Shown here: in pieces, positions 11,271 through 22,843 of the stretch
How positions within the stretch are numbered: the stretch's first letter is position 1
Layout: each line of letters opens with the position of its first letter
NCBI RefSeq assembly: GCF_026151205.1
Contig: NC_087076.1
Location: 11,136,902 to 11,200,901 of the forward strand
DNA from: Bolinopsis microptera
Taxonomy: Eukaryota > Ctenophora > Tentaculata > Lobata > Bolinopsidae
DNA length: 64,000 bases
Direction of reading: 5' to 3'
Notes under the pieces: generated by a model
The model's database searches: none
Told to the model about the DNA's origin: nothing
Seen by the model: the letters and a program-made list of their open reading frames with translations, nothing else
Program-made: the position numbers and the translations under genes

Positions 11271-12929
11271 ATTGTGTTAGGGCAAATACTTTTACTTAAA
11301 TTATGGGCGATGTTTTCGACATTTTAGGGAAATATATTTGACATTTCAGTTTAGGGTATACGGCATTTATGATTTCATATCTTGAAACATCCTAGATCTA
11401 ATTTTGTAACAATTTAAGTAAATTTGTAAGTTTAATTAAATAGCATGTTAATTATAACCTTTTTTTTTTCTATCAGTCAATCTATATTTGTATTCTGGCA
11501 CGAAAATTTATATTCTTTAAAAGTGATAATAATCAAACTCTTTTAAACATTTTTAAAAACTGAATAGTTGCTGGATTTCAAGTATCATTTTTCAAAACTC
11601 AGCTTTTTTATCTTAACATTTACTAAAGCGATATCTAAAAGGATTTATAATGCATCATTTACATTCTTGGGGATCATCGCCATTTTCGCCATTGGTCTAT
11701 TGATTGATAACGAAGGTGGCAACAATTATTTTCGCCATCATAAAGGAAGTACCAAAAAATGCCTAGCAAAAACTGGCAATTTGTCTACCTTTTTACTGTG
11801 CAAATTATATTCAGGTGAACCGTTATTCATGTAATTAAACCTTTAATTAATTTATAATCTGAGTATTTTGATGGTTAAATATTGAATGTACACTTTTGAT
11901 ACTTTTATTAGGAATTGTATTAATTGTATTGAGCAGTTTACATTTAGATGTTTAACGAACGTGTGGTGTTTTACCGATTGAACGCTAGGGTGACAACCCG
12001 GCACTATCCTTTTAATAATTCTAAATGTTATATACACAATTTGTGTTGCCCGAAATGGCAAAATGGTAAAAAATATCGAAAATATCGATCAATAATTTCG
12101 ACATCCCATTCAAGTTGGATACCGAAAATTTGGATAAGCTAAATCTGCGATGATCAAACCAAACCGCTGTGAGAAAACAGATTGATCTGAACATCGTGTC
12201 CTTTCCTTATGATTGTTCCAAACTTAAGGAAGATAAAATGATTAAAATGAATTCCGCTTGTTAGACAAATCGCTTCTTTGTTTGTTGAAAATATTCTCAA
12301 ATTGTATTTTCTGAACGAGCATAATTTAGTAATTTGATACAAAATATTAAGTCAGAATGTTTGTCGGTAATGCATACTTGAATATTGTCTACCAGAAATC
12401 ATGTATAATATCGGTTAATAAAAGCCGGGTTGTCATTCCTCTATACTGGGTATCCTAGTAACTTTAAAGTGGTATTGTTGACTTTGAATTTTTGGCCTTG
12501 TTAGACGTAAGTGAACTTTCTGCATGTTTACATATTCGCCGGGTAAATCGATCTGAAAACTGATGGGGAAATGAACCGTATTTGTTTTGACGTGACGTGT
12601 GATTCTTTATATTGATTGTTGAATGCTGAAAGCTGATTGGTTAAGTGCCGTCACGTGTCGGACAAAAATATGACCCTCTTCCCCACCAGTAATCAGATCT
12701 ATAATAATTAGTGTTATTTTTACAATTGAGCTATATTAGTTGAACTCAACAGCCTTTGTTCTTTTATCGTTTTTTTTTTCAATGAATCAAAGCGTTTCAT
12801 CCCTCCTTGTCAAAATAACTTTAAATTTTCAACAAAACAGAAATATTATCAATATTGAAATTATATAGATCGCAATTCGCAACTATCACATTAAAAAAAA
12901 CTCATCTCGATTACAAAACTACCAGCAAG
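11271..12929. other. AT-rich intergenic DNA
   Basis: Several frames of 60-90 codons are present but lack family resemblance or splice context. I see no repeat array or RNA gene. Confidence 0.5.
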
Positions 12930-15900
12930 ATGACAGTTCAAAGCTTTATCTCGCTACAAAAGGCGGGTTCCCGGTCCCAGGACTGGATTGAGATGGAGGA
13001 TTACTACAATAGGAAGTTGTGGCACCAACTTACCCTAGCTCTCATCAAATATGTCAAGACAGGACCCCACCAATCAGGCCATCTCTCGGAACTACACAAA
13101 ACATTCCTCTCTGACTTTGACCACAGGGTATTGAATTTGTTTACCACATGATATCGTTTTTATCTTTCTCGGTTTACATCTTAATACTTAACATATTGTC
13201 GGTTTCTATATCTTATCCGATAAAATTTTATTTTCCCCAAGTTTCAGAGAAATTAAAATAGTTTCATAGTTTCATGATTAATCTTTAAATGATAATTTAT
13301 GAATTCTTCATTCCTTCAGATTAGTTCCTTGGCCCTCAGTAATATAGGACTGATTGTATCTGAAGACATTCCTGCTGGTGAACGATTGGAATTCCTTGAA
13401 GCTCTATCGAAGAAAGTTTCTAATCACCCTGAAGCAAAAATTAGAATTATGGCAAAGGTTTGTTACATTACCAAGTAATCCGGCATAATTCTAATAATAA
13501 ATATGATAAATTACAATTAACCTGTAATTATTTGCCGACTTTCCTGGTTTTGTGCTATGTTAGGAATTATATTTTTAATTTATGTTTGTCAGTGGTAATT
13601 GTTTAATAGACAAGTATTGAATGTTTGCAGATCAACAGTCAATAAGAAACAATACTTACTCTGTTATTCCAGGTTGGGTCTCTCAAAATAGACCAGGGAC
13701 AGGTCGAAGAGGTCCAGGAGTTGATCAAGACATTGGAGGAGCTCGTCAACTCTTTGGGAGAGATTACGCCGGTTCATGGTGCTTTCTATGAACTGAGCGC
13801 TAAATTCTACAAGGTACTTCTATCCTTCATAGCATAGCTGTTTCATTAACTAATTTATTAGTATTATTCTATTCTATTATATTTCTATTCTATTCTATTC
13901 TATTATATTCTATTCTATTTATATTCTATTCTATTCTATTCTATTCTATTCTATTCTATTCTATTCTATTCTCCAGGTGAAAGGAGACTACAACAGTTTC
14001 TACCGGGACAGTCTCCGTTATTTGGGATGTATCGACCTGGACGATCTAACTTCCAAGCAGAAACAAGAGCACGCTTTTCACATTGGACTTTCAGCTCTTC
14101 TGGGCGACAAAGTGTACAACTTTGGGGAGTTGCTGGCTCACCCTTTACTGGAATCTCTGAAAATAGCCTGTCCGTGGATTGTTGAATTGCTTTTGGCGTT
14201 TAACCGTGGTGACATGAATAAATTGGAGCAGTTACAGGTACAGTATTATACGTTTCCGGTGTTATAACTCATGTTGAGATTAGATTCTCACTTCATTGTT
14301 TTCAAGATCCATGGTAACCATTACATTACGTAAACTCACGTCACTTATATCATGCTTCATTGCAAATTAACAGACCCATAACATAATATTACGTAACTGA
14401 TAAAATGATTTTGTTTTGATCACGTCAAATTTCCAGCCCCAATGGAGCCAGCAACCTGACCTCGCCCGTAACGAAGTTGCATTGAAACAGAAATGTGCTC
14501 TACTTGGTTTGATGGAACTAACCTTCAACAAAGCCTCCTCTAGTCGATCTATTCCGTTCAGCGAAGTAAGTTGTTAAAATTCAATCACATGTTGGCTATC
14601 GATTCATAATGACAAAAAGCACACATTGGCGGTCAAAGTTTCAATACAGTTAATTTTTGTGAACAATACAATCTAAAAACCATCTTATCACAGGTTGCTG
14701 CTGCAGTGAAACTACCAGTGGATGAAGTTGAGTTGTTGGTTATGAAAGCTATCTCACTCAACTTGGTCAGAGGCAGTATCGATGAATGTGACAAGGTAAC
14801 AATAAACAAAAAAAGACCAAAATCCTTTGCGGGGAATTCCGGTCACACCATCATTTGTGTATAATCGTAGCGCGCATTGACTCGCTTACATACCAACTTT
14901 TTATGGCTCGCGCTGTCACTTACGTTTTTATCATAATATCGCTGGATTTCTGATAATCCCGGATATAGCGTTCTGGAATTTCAAAATTGTTGTTATTTCT
15001 GTGTTTCATGTTATTTGGAATTGTCAATTGTTAAGGTGACTTTTCTACAGCCATGGGCTTGATGAAATTCTAATTGTAGTGCAAGATGCTCTACGTCGGA
15101 TAAAATAATTCACTTATAACTTATCAGAGTTTATTAGATTGATTTCTCGATTCACTAAGACATGAAACAAGGTTCTAAATATTGGAAATATAACTTAAAG
15201 CCTTAAAGTCAACAAAATAAGAACGCAATATCATAAAGATTAAAAAACCCCGACCAATCATCCACATAAATATATAGTCTAATTATAATAATTTACGAGA
15301 ACTACGATAAAATGGTGCCAGCTGGCTGTGTTTTACTTGTGGGTTAACGGAGAAGGTCACAAATTTCGCAATACACGATTTTGGAGGGCTTTGAAAGTTT
15401 TGTTATTGTAGATTTCAATGTGGACCATCAAAAACGTTAAAAATGTCTTAACCAAAGTACTTGAGATAAGCGTGACCGGATGATAACTGAATTATCAGTG
15501 TTTAACTGCGTCAGCTTACGCCTGTTGTCCAGTCTGTAAGTTACCATGGAAGTCCTCAGCAGCTGTATACAATGAAATTAAGTAGTTGTCAAGTTCCACC
15601 TCCCAACTGGATGGTTAACTGGAACTACCAAAATGTCTGTTAAGCGGTTAATTCTCTATATTCCAATTTCCAACCCACGCAGAAAATTCTTCTTCAGCTG
15701 CAGTCATTGCCTGGTTAAGCTTAACATTACCTTAAACTTTGAACCAAATCCCAGAAATCTGTCGTAACGTCAATCATATTTCAGGTCGTGAATCTAACAT
15801 GGGTACAACCAAGAGTACTGGACCTATCTCAGATAAAGGAGATGAACAAACGTATTATAGAATGGGCGGAATCAGTTGAAAAGACCGTACAAGATGTTGA

Positions 15901-15931
15901 GCGTCAGATTCCAGAACTTTTGTGCAATTAA
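12930..15931 (+). CDS. PSMD13: 26S proteasome non-ATPase regulatory subunit 13 (Rpn9), seven exons
   Basis: PSMD13/Rpn9 is a PCI-domain scaffold subunit of the 19S proteasome lid. Exons are 12930..13127, 13320..13457, 13673..13813, 13977..14237, 14437..14565, 14694..14795 and 15785..15931. Every intron is phase 0, and the protein is 371 residues (human 376). The start is the ATG at 12930, giving MTVQSFISLQKAG; an in-frame ATG further upstream has no support. Conserved blocks are YYNRKLWHQLTLAL, SFYRDSLRYLGCIDL, YNFGELLAHPLLESL, LLAFNRGDMNKL, and SQQPDLARNE. The C-terminal PCI/winged-helix part has VDEVELLVMKAISLNLVRGS and WVQPRVLDLSQI. The last intron is about 990 bp and the third contains a pentanucleotide array. 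A poly(A) signal follows at 16106. Identification and exon structure are very secure. Confidence 0.97.
13862..13972 (+). repeat. TATTC/CTATT pentanucleotide microsatellite
   Basis: Near-perfect tandem CTATT units fill the end of PSMD13 intron 3 and abut the acceptor CTCCAG at 13971-13976. The array therefore takes the place of a normal polypyrimidine tract. A looser version of the motif occurs at about 3210-3260. Confidence 0.9.
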
Positions 15932-16105
15932 ATGGGTTGAACATTGACTATCTAATATCTATAGATGTTGTCCACCAGTGCTGGTACACTCGAACAGTTG
16001 TATTTATATCATTTTGTATATTGTATTTGAATTGAGTTGTCATTGATACAAGATTTAAAGAATGATCTACCTGTTTTTCTTGCTACTGATTGTTTAATGC
16101 CACCA

Positions 16106-16111
16106 AATAAA
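16106..16111 (+). terminator. Poly(A) signal AATAAA for PSMD13
   Basis: AATAAA lies 175 bases after the PSMD13 stop codon. Confidence 0.6.
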
Positions 16112-16468
16112 AGTGCTAAAGTGCACATTTGAACAACTTTTTAACCATTTAAAGTTGATTTTTCAGAGAAGAATACTCTGCAGTCCGTGATGGCTATGAA
16201 AACGCTGCTAACTGAGCGTTCTCCTTTTGACCTTTCGGTTTTAATTGAAAAATTTTTGAGCCGCATGACATAGTATGTGCCACGGTATGATCGACGAGAT
16301 GATAGCTTTAGCTACGTTTAAGAAGTTTTCCGTCAAATCCATCAACACACTATAGCATATGGAATAACTGAGCAAGACACGCTTAGACATTAGAAAAGTC
16401 GTGCGAGTCATGAGCTTAATAATTCTACATTCTATAGAAAATGCTGGCGATGTTCAGCAAGTTAAAAC

Positions 16469-16545
16469 TTACCTGGGGACCTCAGGCTATCATGTTCATA
16501 AACATAGAGATTCGGTGGAATGACAGGCTGAGCGCGGCCCAGTAA
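16469..16545 (+). mobile_element. MITE family 1, copy A (77 bp)
   Basis: The element starts TTACCTGGGGACCTCAGGCT and ends AGCGCGGCCCAGTAA, with the shared core GGAATGACAGGCTGAG. It is flanked on both sides by the 8-bp target-site duplication GTTAAAAC. The ends form a short imperfect inverted repeat (TTACCTGGGGAC against TTACTGGGCCGC). Confidence 0.9.
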
Positions 16546-16865
16546 GTTAAAACCTGATTAATCTGACGTTTATTTGAACGCTGACTCTGAACCACCTCAC
16601 ATTGCATGTGACAAATGGTTGAAACCTTCGAGTTATTTGTATCACGTTATGACACCCACGGTCGTTTCACTTTATCGTCCTGACGATACAGGGGGAGACG
16701 CGCACTTCGTGCGCGGCGGGTCATACAACGTATGACAACGAGTTATCAGACGCTGTTTACAGTTTTTATCTACGAAAAAAAATTGTATTGAACATGGCAT
16801 ACAAAGAAGTTGCTAAACCAGCGATCGAGAAATCTGACAGGTCTCATATCAAATCAGTGTTTACC

Positions 16866-17193
16866 TTACCTGAGGACCCCATGCTATAATGTTCGTAAAC
16901 ATAGAGATCCGAATAAAAATCCGGCGGAATGACAGGCTGAGGCCTGAGCAGTAAGCGCGAGCGCCGCCTTGTAGGTTTATAACCTACCAGGACGCGCGCG
17001 CCGAGTTGGACTCGTCGACGGTCCTGATATATCAATATATAAAACAGATATTTTACGAGTATCACCCGTTATTAAGCGTTACTGGGCAGCGCTCAGCCTG
17101 TCATTCCGCCTAATCTCTATTTGGTTTATTTGTTTATGAACATGATAGCCTGAGGTCCCCAGGTAAGTTAAGCGCCGCCCAGTAAATTAGTAA
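16866..17193 (+). mobile_element. MITE family 1, long copy (328 bp) with internal inverted unit
   Basis: It begins TTACCTGAGGACCCCATGCT and ends CCCAGTAAATTAGTAA, with TGTTTACC duplicated on both sides (16858-16865 and 17194-17201). Inside, the family unit is present once forward and once inverted (GCTCAGCCTGTCATTCCGCC near 17090). The middle TGTAGGTTTATAACCTACC...GAGTTGGACTCG segment is shared with the foldback element at 17532-17702. Confidence 0.85.
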
Positions 17194-17363
17194 TGTTTAC
17201 CTTGTCTCACGTCGTGATCTGATCCTCTTCGTCAATTAAGTACCGTGGCGCGCGATAAAGCCATGATAATGGATATGGCCGTCGGCCCACAACACACAAG
17301 TAGAACGTAAGTTAATATTTCATATATAACGGTTAATTGACAATGTCAATTCATCGCAGCTCG

Positions 17364-17443
17364 TTACCTGAGGACCCCAGGCTATTATGTTCATTAACAT
17401 AATAAAGATTTGGCGGAATGACAGGCTGAGCGCGGCCCAGTAA
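17364..17443 (+). mobile_element. MITE family 1, copy D (80 bp)
   Basis: It runs TTACCTGAGGACCCCAGGCT to CGGCCCAGTAA. The flanking repeat CGCAGCTCG occurs at 17355-17363 and 17444-17452; one of its nine bases may match by chance. It is almost identical to copy E. Confidence 0.9.
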
Positions 17444-17531
17444 CGCAGCTCGACGCGGCACAGTAGCGCATCTCGCCGATCTGTGAGAAGCCTCATTGAG
17501 TGCGCGGCGCGGCACAGTAACGCATCGCGCT

Positions 17532-17702
17532 TGTAGGTTTACAACCTACCAGGACGCGCGCCGAGTTGGACTCGACGGTCAATATATGGAACAGATATTT
17601 TACGAGTATCACCCGTTAACATCGCGCTACAAATATAACGGGTGATACTGGTAAATTATTTGTTCCAACTCGGCGCGCGTCTTAATAAGTTATAAACCTA
17701 CA
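17532..17702. mobile_element. Foldback element related to the long MITE interior
   Basis: The left half TGTAGGTTTACAACCTACC...CGCGCGCCGAGTTGGA pairs with the right half CCAACTCGGCGCGCGTC...TATAAACCTACA. An inner stem is AGTATCACCCGTT / AACGGGTGATACT. No clear target duplication is seen. Confidence 0.7.
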
Positions 17703-17790
17703 ACTGACAACAACGTTACAATACAATCAACAATGTTTACCTCAGGTAAAGTCCCTTTATATACCTGGCGCGCCAATCTCAATGCCAATG

Positions 17791-17868
17791 TTACCTGAGG
17801 ACCCCAGGCTATTATGTTCATTAACAATAAAGATTTGGCGGAATGACAGGCTGAGCGCGGCCCAGTAA
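17791..17868 (+). mobile_element. MITE family 1, copy E (78 bp)
   Basis: It runs TTACCTGAGGACCCCAGGCT to CGGCCCAGTAA, with perfect 8-bp duplication TGCCAATG at 17783-17790 and 17869-17876. Confidence 0.92.
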
Positions 17869-18032
17869 TGCCAATGCAAATGCAAAATGCACAGCGCTCT
17901 TTTCTGAGTCGCAAAGAAGCAATTAATAAATTAGCAAGCTAAGTAAGCAAATTTATTACAAGATTTTTTACAAGTTTGGGCCAGTGATTTAGTAAAAGAG
18001 TGCACATTTAAAAAAAATTTTCTTTAGCGTGA

Positions 18033-18730
18033 AAGTTGACGGATAATACTCTTCTAAATTTCTTCAAAGTAGCGCGCACCGCTTTCTTCTCGAAATGGCC
18101 CGATGGCAATTGCTACAAAGTAGCGCGCGCCAGGCAAGACCATTAACAATGGTCAAGCGCGGTGAAAGAAACAAATTGTGTCAAAGCTTGCGCTCCTACT
18201 AAATCGCTCGCCCAAATTTTAAGAAAATTCTTGTGAAAAGGCCCTTTGAGCATGAAAGTGATCTAGATCGGTGTATTTTTGGACGCTGATTCCGAATCAC
18301 CCCCCGTGACGTAGTAGGGTTAAAATGCTTCCCTGGAGAGCTATGGGCAAAAAACCGTTTTGGTCACGTGACAGGCTAGTAAAATACGAATTCGATTGTT
18401 TAGGGCCCGGGTTAGGGTTAGGGTTGTGGTAAGGGTTATGGTTAGCTTCGGGGTTATGGTTAGGGTTAGGGTTAGGATTAGGGTTTATGTAAAACCGTTT
18501 TGTACGGCTGCAAAACCAAAAAAACCAAAGTCACGTGAAATTTTTGGGCGAGCGAATTAGTAAAAGCCCAAAGCTTGAAGCTGAAATGTAAAAGCACATT
18601 GAGTTTGACCATTGTTAATGGTCTTGCCTGGCGCGCGCTACTTCGTAGCACTTGCCATCGGGCCATTTCGAGAAGAAAGCGGCGTGGGCTACTTCGAAGA
18701 AATTTAGATGAGTAACATCCGTCAAACATT
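18033..18730. repeat. Large imperfect inverted repeat around telomere-like DNA
   Basis: The left arm (~18033-18240) and right arm (~18528-18730) are reverse complements with some changes. Shared stretches include CGCTTTCTTCTCGAAATGGC, GCGCGCGCCAGGCAAGACC, ATTAACAATGGTCAA and TCGCTCGCCCAAA. The ~290-bp spacer holds a TTAGGG-like array and a segment (18255-18350) that recurs near 62210-62290. This looks like a foldback or TIR element, not a gene. Confidence 0.8.
18409..18486 (+). repeat. Degenerate telomere-like (TTAGGG)n array
   Basis: About a dozen units read GGGTTA with variants (GGGTTGTGGTAA, GGGTTATGGTTAGCTTCG). The array is interstitial and degenerate, so it is not a functional telomere end. 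Confidence 0.9.
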
Positions 18731-19576
18731 GAGTCCATTATTGCATATTGAAGAAAAAAAAGTTTATTCAAAAGTTTTTTATTTAACATTTTTTTCCATC
18801 TTCTTCAACTAATGATTGATTTATTTTAAAAGACGCTAGCATTTGAACATATTATCTGATTGCTGTAAAGAGCCCTAGATAGCTCTTATAATAATAGGGA
18901 GTCTTAATATTATTTATTCGCTTTAGACTCGAAGTCGAACTTTGTAAGCCGCACGGTTACAAAATCGACAATTATTTAGAGATGCAATACATCAAAAATC
19001 GAGCGCCGCAGGCAGACATTCTAGCTGTGCATATGACTACTCTGCTACTTGAACTCATGCTGGCAATAATTATCTTGATCAGTGCAATAGTCATTTAAGT
19101 ATCACAGTATAGGTATAGTTCATGCTCGAGTGGATTTGAATGTTGTTTCCTGAACTCATTGGCGCTTTCCCTCGTCAGACCAAAGTCTCACGTACTAGAC
19201 CCTCTCCACTTCTGCCCAGCACAGTTACACCTGTTGAGCAATGTTTGCATTGCCCAGAAAGTCTTCAGGATTGCCAAGTTCTACTATTATAATTAGATCG
19301 ATCGTATTTGTATTTGAAATAACTATTAACTCATGTTTACGCCTGACAGTGCCATCGTCGTTTGTGTCACACCATCGAGTAACTGGTTATTGCTTCGAAG
19401 AGTGGACTAGATTCGAATATTACATACGTTACATTTGTATATTATTACACATTTGTGCTCTGCTATAGCATCACTTGACTATTAAAAAAAATTGTTTGTT
19501 CAGGCCATGACCTTATAGTCAGCCAATTGGCCATTGCTATATTATGTGTATATTGTTTGAATATTCTTTTCTCACT

Positions 19577-19874
19577 AAAAAAAAAAAAAAAAAAAAAAAA
19601 ACATTTGTATATGTATCACAGCACATTAATTGTATTTGGAATCTTCTACTTTTTGCCCCATAGCCAAACAATCCTTTTTGGTTAAGTTAATTTATCAAAT
19701 AATATCAGTAACGTTTTAATTTATTGTGATCGTAATCGACAGTTAACTTCTTTTAATTTTTATATTTTAATATAATAATTAAACGTAAATTGTACAGTTT
19801 TGAAGTAATTATATTTGTATATGAGATGCCCAGAGAGGCATAAATTTAAATCTTATCTTATCTTATCTTATCTG
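19577..19874 (+). repeat. A-run and TATCT microsatellite, possible retroelement 3' tail
   Basis: A run of ~25 A lies at 19577-19601. A (TATCT)n tract follows GAGATGCCCAGAGAGGCATA at 19850-19873. A unique 3' end followed by a short tandem tail resembles non-LTR retroelement ends. No open frame of that element lies directly upstream. Confidence 0.45.
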
Positions 19875-20429
19875 ACAGCTGTACCTGGTGTTGTGCATCC
19901 TCCCACTTCTCCATACTTTCATCACTTAATCCTAAGTCATAGCATTTGCTGACCATATCTACAAGATTTTAAAATGCATTTTTTAATTGATTGTGAGGTT
20001 GATAAATTTGCCGCAATTAGTTCATGAAAGTGAGATAATCAAATTCCACTTTGTATTCCAATCTGCCTTTCTTGTGAATTTTAAACTTTCAATACCAGCT
20101 GGGCTGCGCCTTAAAGCACAAAATTGTTAGCCTAACACCACACACACGAATCCAGTGAATGTTAATTTGTTACAGCACATAGATTATCTTTGCAGTAGCT
20201 TCAAGTCCTAGCGCAGTAAAGTAAAAGCTTATTTCACCACGGTTGCTCCATACTGTGATCACTCAAACTCCCAGTTCTACTCCCTCCAACCATGCTTCGC
20301 CCCTCACTATACTTCCTGCATTTGAAACCTTTCTTCCATTTACAGACATCATATGCATACCTCACTCCTTTTATCACTGTGCCTCATGATTCTCATTTTC
20401 TTGCCATGTTCCTTTCTAGTATTAACAAC

Positions 20430-20617
20430 AAAGTGCGAATCTACATCGCAGCTGTTCTTACCATTCTTACCTATGGATGTGAGATACGGAACACGACTCA
20501 AGTGCAGACAAGAAGATTGGAGTTCTTCCATCAGTACTGCTTACCCAGAATCCTGAGAGTGACGTGGTTCCTTCGAGTAAGTAATGAGGATTTTTTAAGA
20601 AGGGCATCAATAACTCA
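20430..20617 (+). pseudogene. LINE ORF2 fragment (C-terminal of reverse transcriptase)
   Basis: In the frame starting at 20292 the peptide VRIYIAAVLTILTYGCE is followed by RLEFFHQYCLPRILRVTW and EDFLRRASI. This is the usual post-palm block of non-LTR retrotransposon ORF2 (L.YGCE, F...CLR.IL.I.W). It is about 62 codons long. The rest of the element is missing, and the fragment runs straight into the 17-bp minisatellite. Confidence 0.7.
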
Positions 20618-21270
20618 ACATGCTCCTTTCAACACCAAGCTCCTTCCCTCACCATGCTCCTTTCCTCGCTATGCTCCTTTTCTCCCATGCTCCTTCCCTC
20701 ACCATGTTCCTTTTCTAACCATGCTCCTTCCCTCACCATGCTCCTTTCAACACCAAGCTCCTTTCCTCGCTATGCTCCTTTTCTCACCATGCCCCTTCCC
20801 TCACCATGCTCCTTTTTTCACCATGCTCCTCTCCTCACCATGCTCCTTTTCTAACCATGCTCCTTCCCTCACCATGCTCCTTTCCTCACCATGCTCCTTT
20901 CCTCGCTATGCTCCTTTTCTCACCATGCTCTTTTCCTCACTGTGCTGCCTTCCTCACCGTGCTCCTTTCCTCACCATGCTCCTTCCCTCACCATGCTCCT
21001 TTGCTAACCATGCTCCTTCTTCACCATGATCCTTTCCTCGCTATGCTCCTTCAACACCATGCTCTTTTCCTCGCTATGCTCCTTTTCTCACCATGCTCCT
21101 TTTCTAACCATGCTCCTTCCTCACCATGCTCCTTTTCTAACCATGCTCCTTCCTCACCATGCTCCTTTTCTAACTATGCTTTTTCGTTTTCCTCACCATG
21201 CTCTTTTTCTAACCATGCTCCTTCGCTTTCCTCACCATGCTCCTTTTCTCACAATGCTTATTTCCTAACC
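20618..21270 (+). repeat. 17-bp minisatellite (CTCCTTTCCTCACCATG-type)
   Basis: Dozens of diverged units of the form CCATGCTCCTTTCCTCA run for about 650 bp. Unit variants include CTTCCCTCACCATG, TTTTCTAACCATG and CCTCGCTATG. Because 17 is not a multiple of 3, all three + frames stay open and give the same HAPFLTMLL-like peptide. These open frames follow from the repeat and are not evidence of a protein. Confidence 0.92.
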
Positions 21271-22843
21271 AAGCTTGTTTCCGTACTGTGCACCCCCACA
21301 ACCATACTTATTTCTTCATCGTGTTCCCTTCCTAACGTAACGGTAATTCCCTCATTGCACATCTTTCATTGATGAAAATTGTAAGACTGTTGCTAATTGG
21401 ACGTGCAGGCACTATAACGCGAACGTGATTCTTACTATTATCAAAGTACTCTATAATCTTCCTGTTCGAGAAACATGTTGATAGTAACTGCAATTCTATC
21501 CGAAATTTGGCGGCGGATGATGGTGTATGATAGTGATGATTGAAGTTTAATGCTTGCTTGTTTAAGTGTGGATTGTCAATGTAGGTGGATACAAGTACCG
21601 TTTTCATTTCATTTTGTAGAATTTTAGTATCACCACGATGCTGCTGTGTTCGATTTAGGTTTCATATTGAAATTCATAAATGACTTATTGCAAACACTTG
21701 ATCTAATAATTGATCGGTCACTAATGGTGAGTTTTTTGTGTAATTATCCCTCTTTGTATTGTGTCTGTGTTGTGTTACCTTTTCTGCTAGTTATTTATAT
21801 TTTCTGTGTGGAATGTGAACACCCTCTTAATCATCTATACCTTGCTCAGACTCTGTATCCGAGACATTACACTGCAATGATCCGGGTGTTGTCAATATGT
21901 TGTGATAAAATAACAAATCACGAGTTTCAAGGTGGTCATGGTGGAAAAAGTAGTTTCTTTAGGTGATTTGAGTGGTTGGCGGTTGCAGTACATCATTTTT
22001 CAATATATCGCTATTTGGGACGAATTTTTTACTTTGCACCACGCAAACCTACCAGCTCTCAACTTTCCAAAGCCAAACAAATTTATGCCCTAATTATTTT
22101 CACAATTTTCTATCGTCCCCATGTTGCCATGTTGGAAACATATTCTGTATAAAATTTCTGCTACAATCACTTTGATCCTTCTAAAGGGCCAGATTAAAGA
22201 ATACAACTCTTAACCATCGATTTTAATATATTATATATATTTCTTTTACTTTATTGGCCTTAATGGCAGATCAGCCAAGTTCTGTCAATTAACAGAAATC
22301 TCATTCATTTCAGTGGACCTAATATAAGGGAGCCACTGTACTCTCTTTTGTTTCATGTGCATCAAATGACACATATAAGTGGCACTAATTGATCCTGGAA
22401 TGTCTTACATTTGTAATACTATCAAAATGTGCCCCGTCACAATATCGTCACTGTCACATTTCCTCACTGGCATCGATACTGTTATTATACAACCATATTT
22501 GAATTTTGCTCAGTTAATAGATTAGCCATCTTTGGAAGAATTGTACCAGTGGTGCGACTATAATTCTTACCCTTCTTACTGTCAGTTATCACAATTAAAC
22601 TGATCCAATGTTGATGAAGATTGCTATAAACTGTTCTTACTCTTTTACTTAATACTCGAAACGGTTGATGTCCATGTTTAAATTGATGTGTAATGTATAA
22701 CTACTTATAGGTCTTGTTTCTAGTAACATTTTTTTAACACGTTTTTATTGTTTATATATAGTATTGTAAACTATTCTTTCTCTGTGAAAATTTAGAAATG
22801 TTTTATAAATTTTTTTTTCTAATCATTCAACTTCACTGTAGAG
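21271..22843. other. Intergenic DNA before RPL27A
   Basis: AT-rich, with only short frames of no recognisable type. It ends with a T-rich tract and CACTGTAG (AG at 22840-22841), an acceptor two bases before the RPL27A start codon. Confidence 0.5.

Noticed and set aside
11568..11834. 88-codon hydrophobic frame
   Set aside because: No homology sense and low-complexity AT-rich codons.
12855..12929. Upstream in-frame start for PSMD13
   Set aside because: The extra 25 residues have no counterpart in PSMD13, and the ATG at 12930 gives the expected length.
20292..21372. Open frames of 245, 188, 80 and 66 codons rich in H, A, P, F, L, M
   Set aside because: They are produced by the stop-free 17-bp minisatellite in every frame. 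Only the LINE fragment at 20430-20617 has family sense.
21646..22175. Frames of 106 and 67 codons before RPL27A
   Set aside because: Hydrophobic chance frames without conserved motifs or splice support.
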